60,518 bases of DNA from an uncultured Paracoccus sp. (GTDB taxonomy: Bacteria > Pseudomonadota > Alphaproteobacteria > Rhodobacterales > Rhodobacteraceae), in assembly GCF_937873615.1 (NCBI RefSeq), contig NZ_CALMYP010000005.1:1-60518 (forward strand). Direction: 5' to 3'. The position numbers were made by a program, and so were the translations under genes. Positions 7,479 to 17,000 of the stretch are shown in pieces. The notes under the pieces are model-generated. The model was not told the origin of the DNA, searched no databases, and worked only from the letters and a program-made list of their open reading frames with translations. Numbering within the stretch: the stretch's first letter is position 1; every line of letters starts with the position of its first letter.

Positions 7479-8035
7479 CCTGAGGCTGTCTGCTCAGCCA
7501 AGGCAACCGCACGATCAATGTAATCCTTGGTGATATAGTTTACAAAACCAAGCCGATCACCCGCCGCAAAGCTCGCCTGATAGGACTTCAGTTTTGCAAC
7601 ATCACCAAGCAATGCCAAGGCGGCAAGATGCCAGATCGGGCGGGCACCCGGCGCATTCGTCGGCAAAGCCGCATGTTCCCGCAGTGCCTTGTCCAAATCT
7701 TGTGCCTTGGCCCACGCAATTGCCTCATCCGACGCCTGACGGACGTGTTCCTCAAGGATTTCAGGCACACGAATGTCCGGGTTATTCCACGGTGTTACGA
7801 GAGGAGCGGATATCCCGTAACCGGGGTCAACCTTAGCGCACGCGCTAGAGAAGGCATCCGTTGAGGTTGAGCGCATAACCCATAGCTGCTGTTTGTCAGG
7901 CAATCTTTTCAAACCGTATATGATATCCGCAGTCCGATCCGACAACCTATAGGATGCAAGGCGATCACCCACCTCATCTCTCGATAACGACCAGCCCAGT
8001 GATTTCAATGCATTCGTAATTTCGACAATCTTCAT
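7475..8035 (-). CDS. cdiI: CdiI-type immunity protein for the CdiA toxin
   Basis: A 186-residue soluble protein. Its ATG overlaps the TGA of cdiA by ATGA, the classical position for the immunity gene of a contact-dependent inhibition locus. Its C-terminal third is shared with the orphan protein at 4644-5207 (LKSYQASFAAGDRLGFVNY, ITKDYIDRAVALAE), whereas the N-terminal 110 or so residues differ. This fits immunity proteins adapting to different but related toxin tails. It should neutralise the C-terminal nuclease-like domain of the adjacent CdiA in the cytoplasm. The role comes from position and paralogy; no biochemical motif is visible. Confidence 0.75.
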   Translation of the reverse strand: MKIVEITNALKSLGWSLSRDEVGDRLASYRLSDRTADIIYGLKRLPDKQQLWVMRSTSTDAFSSACAKVDPGYGISAPLVTPWNNPDIRVPEILEEHVRQASDEAIAWAKAQDLDKALREHAALPTNAPGARPIWHLAALALLGDVAKLKSYQASFAAGDRLGFVNYITKDYIDRAVALAEQTASG

Positions 8036-11000
8036 TGACCCGCCCCTGGAAACTCACGAACCTCGATAGCAATACCGTTCGGATAGCCTTGATCTTTTAA
8101 AGGCACGCCCGGTCGTAGCCCAAACCTTGCGGCGACGTTCCCGCGTGGAATGGCGTTCCCATCCTTGATCTGAGGAAAGATTTCAGTTTGCCGGATGCTC
8201 AGATCGGCATTGCCAGTCTTGATCTCGATTATTCCCTTCGTTCCATCGGGAGCTTCGTAGAGAATATCGGGGCGACAACGGCCAACACCACACGCACTCC
8301 CGAACGATGCTTCACCGTCTGCAACCTTGTAACCTTGGCCCTTCAACTGGTCGATCACATCCGTGCGCATCTCATTGTGATGGGTATAGTGATCGCGGAT
8401 TGTCAGGCGCGGTCCAGTATTTGTGGCATCACCCACCCGATCAATGACGTCATTGACCTCGTCTACCTTGCCGGCAGTCACTGCAGCTCGCGTGGCCTTG
8501 AAGACTGCGACACCCCCGCTGCCGATTTCTACGACCAGGAGACCTCCTTCGATCCAGGGGGTCAGTTCGTCGATCTGGGCCTCGGACATCCCGACGGCGC
8601 TCAGCCCATCGTGAATGGCGTCAGGGCTTTCCTCGCCGCTGATCAGCGTTTGTGCACCGTCATAGATCTTGTTGCTTTCACCAAGCGCCGCGCCCGCGGC
8701 AACGACGGCGCAGCCGGTGCCAACAGTTGAAACGCAGGCGACCGCAACCACCGCGACGGTTCCGACCCCGACGACAAGGTTCATCGTTCCATCGTGCTGG
8801 ATCGCCTTGCTGACGACGGCGTCGTATCCGGCCTGTCCCGGATTGTCGCGCATGATGTCGACCGCAAATTCGTCAAGGCTTCCACCCCAGTCGACTTCGA
8901 TGCCAAGCTCACCCGACGAAACATCAAAGTACCCGGCGCGCTGCCAACTGAACATCTCCCCAGCCCAGTCAATATAATCCTGCGCCTCGTTCAGTGCCGC
9001 CGTGCAGTCCTGACTGGGTCCAGCCCGGCAGACCTCCAGCATTTTCAGCGTATTATCGGCTGACGCACGCTGCAGTTCCTGCAGTTCCGCGCGGGCTTCC
9101 GCGCAGCGCGCGGGCCTTGGTCCGGGACCGGCCCCGCACTCATAGCTATTGACCAGGCGGATCAATTCTTCGGCACGTTCGCGCTGTTCCTTGTCCAGAT
9201 AGTTGTTGTCCACCTTGCTGTTGTTGATGCCCAGATTGGTCTCGAACTGCGCGACATCGCCGCCCGATGTCAGCCCGGCCAGGATCGGGTTGACGATCCT
9301 GACCATGGTCTCGGCGGTCAGGACATAGCCGTCGGCGCCGTTCGATGCGTGCAGGACGCCGGTGACATATTCGGTCGCTGCGGCCGAGACGAAGCCGCCG
9401 GCACAATTGCTGCCCGAAGCCTCGGCGGCGGCGCAGCCGACGATGCCGTGCAGAAGCATGCCGTCCAGCGATCCCTCGTCGGATTTGACATCGCCGATCC
9501 AGCCCTGGCCCTCGGCCATGAGGATACGGATCGAGCTGGCCTGCAGGCTGTTGAGGATATTGTCCTCAAGATCGCCGCCGTAGATCACGGTCTGCAATGA
9601 GCCGGAGACCAGGCCCTCGACCATCCATTTCTGGCTGAACAGCTCGGTGCCGGCGATGCCGGCATCCGACAGGCTGCGCAGTACATCGGTCTCGTAGATG
9701 CCTTCGAACCCGCCAGACAGGTCGCCCGGCAAGCCGTTCATGGCGAAGGTGAAGGCCGCCTGCTTGATGAGATTGTCGAAATCGACCTCGCCCGAGATCA
9801 CGCCATCGACGGCGGTATTGACCGCAAGCGTTGTCCAGGCGCCCCAGCCGAACTGCTGCGCCGCGATGGCGATCAGCACCTTGGTCAGCACGCCGGTCTG
9901 AACCGTCTTTTCGTAGTAATCGACCTCAAGCAGCTGGGTCGGCGTGCCATAGGTGACGCGGCCGGACTGATCGTTCTCAAGATGCCGCAGATAGTCGGTG
10001 CCCGGCCCGGTCATGTCGGCAAGCGAGATGGTGGTCAGCTGGGCGTCGCCGTCATAGGCATCGGCCATGGTCTGGGTCCAATGCGGGGCGGGATCGCCAT
10101 CGCCGCCCTCACCATCCGAGCCGCCTGCAGCATAGGCCAGAATCCCCTGCGGGCCGAGCGCATCCATAAGCTGGCCACGGGTGAACTGGTCCAGGCTGGT
10201 CGCGCCATCGCCGCGCCCACCGAAGCGGATCGCCGGGCCGTCCGGGTCGAGCAGACCGTTGGTGCCACCCACGGTAATACGCGGCATCTCGGCGGTTTCG
10301 TCCAGCGTGACACGGGTCTTATCGGTGATGGTGAAGCCGTTGTTAACGTTGCTATGCTCGAACCGGTAATGGGTGTCGATGATCCCCTGCAGGTAGACCT
10401 GCGAGGTATCGAGGTTGAAATCCCCGCCAATATCGAAGGTGCCGCCCTGGATCAGCACCGAGCCGGCGACGGCGGAAAGGTCCAGATCTCCGACGGTCGT
10501 GACCTTGGCCCCTTCCATATTGGCCAGGATATCCTCGGTCGATTTCGAGGAGGAGAACAGGCCGAACACGAATTTCGTCGTCTTCTCGCGCTTGTCGCCG
10601 ATGATGTTCTCGACGGCGAGGAAGTCGATATTGCCGCTCGCGGCGGTCATGGCGACATTGCCGCTGTCGATGGCGGCCTGTCCCTTCAGACCCGCCGCCG
10701 TGATCGAGGTGCCTTCCGCGACAATGCTGCCAGCCGCCCAGATGTCGATTTCGCCCGCCGCCAGGGACACGGTGTTCTGCGTACGCTCGAAATGCTGGGT
10801 CCGGGTGCGCTTCTTCTTCAGCCCGAGCCACGAGCTCTTCTTGCGGGCCTTGTCGGTGTAATATTCGTCAGCGACCGACAGCAGCAGCACATGGCCCTGC
10901 AGTGCTGCAATATCGATGCGCCCGCCGGCCTGCAGGTCGGACCCGGCAAGGGTCACATTGGCAAACCCGTCTTCGCCGGCGCGTTCGCCGGTCGACAGAA

Positions 11001-14000
11001 GCGCGATATCGTCGCCGGCGGTGATCGTCGTCACCAGATGGGAATTGCGGCGCTCATAATCGTAATTGCTGCCGTCCTGGTCCCCGAACTCGGATTCGCG
11101 GTTCACCGTGCCAAGGCTGATCTCTCCACCGGCGACGGCGATGAAACTGTCGCGCGCGTTGGCCCTGACGCCATCAAGCGTCAGGTCGCGCCGGGCCTGC
11201 AGGTTGACGGTTCCCTTTGCGTTGATGGCGGCACGCTTGGTGACCACATCCTGATAGCCGTCGCCGGTGGTCACGCGCCGGGTGCCAGAGCGGATGGTAA
11301 TATCACGCGCAGAGATCACCACATCGCGACCGCTGACCACGCCCGAGACGCTGTTGTAATCGCCACCAGCCGACAGCACGACCGAGGCGACGCGCTCTCC
11401 TTCTTCGGTGGTGGCATTGGCGCCGCCAAGGATCAGGCCGTAATTGTTGGCGATATTGTGCGAGGCTAGGATGGCCGTCTGGCCTTTGGCCGAAACGATT
11501 GCGCCATAGCTGTTGTTCAAGCCGCCGACACTCAGCCCCAGCCCGGCATCGCCGGCGATCTGGGCCCCGGCCCTGTTGGTGCGCACCTCATCATGCGTGA
11601 CCGCATCCAGCCGACCCCGCAGGCCCGAGCCGCTGAGGAAGGTGTAATCGTTCCGGGCCAGATGCGCGACCGCCCCGCCTGCGCCAGCCTGCGCCGGTTC
11701 GGTGATGGTTGCATAGCCGTTGCTACGGTTGACCAGCCGTCCCGACACCTCGCCGTAAACCGTGCCGCGCGCCTGGATCGTGGCCGCCGCATAGCTGCGA
11801 TTGGCGGCATCTCCGGAATGGGCGCCGATATTGCTCAGCCGGTCGAGGTCGAGCGCGATATCGCCATTGGCCGAAATCAGGCTGTATTCGTTGCGTAGCT
11901 CTTCCCCGCGCAGGACCAGATCGCCGCCCGACAGGATCTGTGCCGGGGCGGCATCGGTGAAGCGCAATTCGCCAGCCGGGCTGTCCGCAGCGGTCCGGCG
12001 CAGGTTCTGCAGGCTGGTGACATTCAGATACATGTCGCCCGTGACGGTCTGGATGACCCCGCCGCCGCGATTGGTCAGCAGGCCTAGGGCGTTGTAATTC
12101 CCCTCCGCATCGGCGCTGCGCGCCGAGATCGCGAGACTGTTCTCGGCCAGGATCAGGCCGCCGTCATTGTCGATCCGATTATTGAAGCGCAGCGCCATAT
12201 CGCCGCCGGAATAGAGCAGGCCGCTATTGTCCAGCCGGTTGCCGATCAGCTGCAACCCGTCCATGCCGGCAATGGCGCCGGCATTGTCGACACGCGCGAC
12301 ATGGATGATCAGCGTGCCCTCGGCGACCAGTTCCTCGCCCTTTTCCGTCACCAGTTCGTCAATCAGCCCGCCGGTCGAGCTGGCCAGTTCCAGCGTGCCC
12401 GGGGCGCTGATATGGCTGAGATCGGGCACCTGATCGGCGCGAATGTTCAGATAGCTGTCATCGCCCAGGGCAATGATGCGGCCGCTGTTGTTCAGCGCCT
12501 CATGCGCGGTGATGCGCAGCGCGCCGCCGTCGGTGACGATGCGGCCAGTGTTTTCCAGCGTGCCGGCCTCGATGGTGCTCAGCAGCGCCTGATCGTCCTC
12601 GTTGACGACCGCCGCCATGCGGATCACGCCATTGTTCAGCAGTTGATCGTCGATGCTGATCGCCATCAGGCCCGAGGACTGGATGCGGCCATCATTGGTC
12701 AGGTTCCCGGCAGAAAGCGACAGCCAGCCGGCCTTGATCACACCACCCTCGGCATTGACGATGTCATCGGCACCGGCAATCGACAGGGCGCCAACATCGA
12801 TGGTCCCGCTATTGGCGGCCTGTCCGCCAGTCATCTGCAGGCTGAAACTGCCCTCGGTCAGGATCCGGCTGCGATTGTCGAAACCGCCGACGCTCAGTTC
12901 GTGATTGCCGCCGACGATCTGGCCGGTATTGCGCAGGGTGCCGCCGATCTGGCCGGAGCTGTTGCCCGAATAGGTGCCGCGATTGTTGAAATCGCCGCTG
13001 ACGGCGAATTGCGCATCTGCCAGCGCCAGATCGCCGCGATTATCAAGCGCGGCGCTGCGGATCGTGGTCGCCCCCTCATAGGCCAGGATGTCACCATCGG
13101 CCCGGTTCAGGATGGTGCCGCCCGCCGCCAGCGACAGCGAGCCGTCGCTATAGATCAGCCCGCCATTGGCCAGCCCGGCCGTGGCCGCCATGACGACACG
13201 CTCGGCCCCGTAAAGGGTGCCGCTATTGTCGATGCGGTCGCCGCGCAGGTTCAGCCCGCTGGCCTGCAGGGTGCCGCTGTTGATCAGCGCCCCAACCGCC
13301 ACCGCCCGGATGACCCCGCCCGCGATGATCGAGCCGCTCTGGCGCAATCCGCCACGGCTGGTCAATTCGGCATTGCCGGCCACGACATAGCTGCCGCCTG
13401 CGTCAACGCTGCCGCCGGTCATGCGCAGCGCGCCAACACCTTCGCTTTGCCCGCGATCGGTCAGCGTCCCGCCGGCCTGCATGGCAAACAGGCCGGGCGT
13501 GCCCACCGTACTGCCATGGCTCAGGTTGCCGGCTGCCGACAGCAGGATATCACCGCTCGCCGCCAGCGCACCTTCGATGCTGGCCGAAGCGGCGCTGTCC
13601 ATGGCGATGCTGGCAGCCACCGCCGTTGCATCGAAATCAAGCCGTCCGACCGTCGATGCCAGGCGCAGCGCGCCCATAGCCCCAAGGTCGCTGCCCTGAA
13701 CGCTCAACGTGCCGGCGCTGACATCAATATCGCCGCCAGCCCGGACCGCGCCGCCGTTCAGCGCCAGCGCGTCGCCCCTGCCCCGCAGGGTCACATCGGC
13801 AGTGCCGGACTGGATCAGGCTCAGCGCGTCGCCGCTGATCCGGCTGGCCGAGATATTCAGCGCACCCTCGGACAGCACCACGGCGGCATTGCCGGCGGCA
13901 GAGCCGCTCATCGCCAGCCGGGTGGTGTCGATCTGCAAGGTCCCGCCGGATTGAATGACCCCGCCGTCGATGCGGACCGCATCGGCCACGCCAATCACCG

Positions 14001-17000
14001 CCGCCCCGGTCCCCTGCTGGGCGATCAGGGCGGAATCCGCCATCGTCAGATTCTGCGCGGTCAGGGCCAGCCCGTCCTGCGCAATGATCTGCGCCGCCTG
14101 CCCCATCGACACCGCCTGCGCGATGTCCAGCGTGACGCTGCCGCCCTGAATGCCGCTGGCCGCCGCCATGTTCAGCGACGCGCTGCGAAGATCGAGCACG
14201 CTGGCCGCAAGAATGCTGGCCGCAGCCTCCAGGCTGGTCGCACCGGCAATGTTCAGAACCGTCGTCGGCCCCATCCCGGCAATCTGCGCGTTCTGCCCCA
14301 GCGAAAGTGCCGCGGCATTGACCGTCATCGTCCCGGCGCTGAGCATCGAGACACCCGCTTCCGCGCTGTCCGCCCCGGCAATCGCCAGGGCGCCGCCGAT
14401 ATCCGCGCTCAGCCCCCCGCCCGAGATCACATCGGCCTCGATTGCGGTATCCCCGGCAGAGCTGATCCGGGCATCGCCACCCGATTGCAGACCGGTCAGC
14501 AGCAGCGATCCGCCGCTGACAATATCCGCCGTGGTGCCGGCATAGATCACATCGCTGAAGGCAACGCTTCCACCCGCCGAGACATCGACCGCGCCCTGCG
14601 CCAGCAGGCGCGCGGCAGACAGATCACCCGCCGCGCTCAGCCAGGCATCGCCGCCCGACAGGAAATCGCCGCTGATATCCAGCGCGCCAACCAGCGTGTG
14701 CAACGCCCCGTCGCCGCCGGCGCTGAAACTGCCGACCTGCATCGTATCGGCGGTGATGGCGACGGATTTCTGACCGTAGACCGTGCCGATCCGCAGGTTG
14801 CCGGCAATCTGGGTGGCGAAGTCATTGGGCAGCAGCAGCGTGCCGATCCGGCTGTCGCCAATGCCGCTTTGCATGTTCAGATCGCGACCGACCTGCATGG
14901 TCTCGATATTCAGCAGGCCACCGGCATCGAGCGAAATGTCACGCTCCGCCATGGCGCGACCCCCGATGACGATCTTGCCGCCGGCGCTCATGTCGATATC
15001 GCGACCGGCCAGCACATCGCCGGAACCCGGCTGTGCCGCGCCCTCGGGCACGCTATCGCTTTCGGCCAGCCGGCTGTCTTCGTCGCTGTCGGTCTCGGCC
15101 TCTTCTGCCGCTGCACCTTCGCCGATCAGGATATCGCCCGCTGCCCGCGCGATGACGTCCTCGCCCGCGCTCAGCCCATCGCCACGGATCGAGCCGCCGC
15201 TGGCCAGATCGACCACACCATCGGCGATGATCGCCCCCGAGGCGGTCAGGTCGCCGGCGCTGTCGATCAGCGCATCGCCACCCGCCTGCACCTGGCCAAG
15301 CGTGGTGGCCCCGGCACTGGTCACGCGCGCATCCTGACCCGCCGCCAGCAGGCCGGTCATGACCAGATCACCCTGACGGCTGTTCAGCGAAGCAGAACCA
15401 TTGCGGCTGATGACATTGGTGCCGGCCAGTGTCAGCTTGTCGCCCTGCAACTCCAGCCCGCCATCCCCGGCAATGGTGCCGGGGCCAAGATCGACACGGC
15501 CTGCATCCATGGACAGCGTGCCGCCGCTGGTGATCCCGAAATCGCTGCCCGTGGCGCTGTCGGCGCGGATCGCCATATCGCCGCCGCTGGCAAGGCTGCC
15601 GCCGTTCAGCGCCAGCCGGCCCGTGTTCAGCACCATATCGGCACCGGCCTGAACCATCGCGCTCGCCGCAAGTTCCAACCCGTCGGTTTCCAGCAGCAGA
15701 CCGCCGCCGCTGGCCAGAACCGCGCCCCGGCCAAGGGCCGTATCACCCGTGGCCAGAACGCTCGCCCGCCCGCCCGCGCGAATGACCGCATCATCGCCAA
15801 GGCCCAGATCGCCGGTATTCAGCACCAGATTGCCGCCGCTCGACAGCGTGGCATTGGCACCCAGCCGGATATCCTGGCTGGCCGAGACATTGGCAGGCCC
15901 GCCCGCCTGCACCGCCGCACCCGAACCGAGCGTCACCTCGCCGGCCTGAAGCGACAGCGTATCGCCGGCGGAAATCACCGCATCCTCGCCCAGCGACACC
16001 GCCTGCCCGGCCATGCGCACGCCCTGCGATGCCGCAAGCTGGGCATCGCCCCCCAGGCTCAGCCGCCCGAAACTGGCCGAGACATCGCCATCGCGGGCAA
16101 GGGCGACGGCATCGTCCTGCAAGGACACCCCACCGCTCGCGTTCAGGTTCAGGTCGGTCGCGGCCAGCATCTGCGCGGAACCGGCGATGTTCAGATCGCC
16201 AGAACGGGCGCGCAGGTCCAGGCTTCCGGTCCGGCTGGTCACCACGCCGCCAAGCGCCAGGCGGTCGCCGCTGAAGCTCAGGTCCGATCCGGCAATCACC
16301 TGCCCATCGCCAAGCGAAACCGCGCCGGCATTGATCGTCAGCGACCCGTCGGTTGCGATCAGCTGGCCTTCGCCGCTGATCGAGCCGGCCCGCAAGCTCA
16401 GGTCGTCCTCGGTGGCGATGGTGCCATTGGCGAAGGTCAGATTGCCCACATCCAGGCTCAGCGCCTCGGGGGCCAGAACCGCGCCGCCATTCAGCGCCAG
16501 CCCGTCCACCGCGATCCGGGCCGAAGGCGCGGTAATGGCCGCATCCTGCCCCAGCACATAATTGCCGCCATCCAGCGCGATGACGCGCCCGGCCGCCAGC
16601 CGAGTCTCGGCGCTCAGCACGGCAGCACCGCCGGACAGGCGCAGGTTCAGTGCATCCGCGGCCAGAAGCGTTCCGCCCGTGGCCAGGTCCAGCCCGCCGC
16701 CGGCGATATTCAGATCTTGCGGCGCATAAAGCGAGGCGCCATCGGCAATGCGTAACGTCCCGCCGCTGGCAACCGAGACATCGGCGCCGCGCGAGGCGAC
16801 GACCGCGCCCTGCCGCAGCACCGTATCGCGCCCGGCGCCCAGTTCCAGCACGCTGTCAGAGACAAGCTGACCATTGGCGGCAATGACCAGATCGCGCGCG
16901 GCCTCGATCTCTGCCTGTTCGCCGGCAAGGATGCTCTCGCGGATCTCGACATCCGAATGGGTGCTGCGCAGGGTCACCTTCGGCGCGGCGGCCCGGCCCA

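Noticed and set aside
12301-16755. A 1484-codon open frame on the plus strand
   Set aside because: It lies wholly antisense to the cdiA repeat region. Its product is low-complexity and His/Arg/Gln/Ala-rich, as expected from the complement of a GC-rich repetitive gene.
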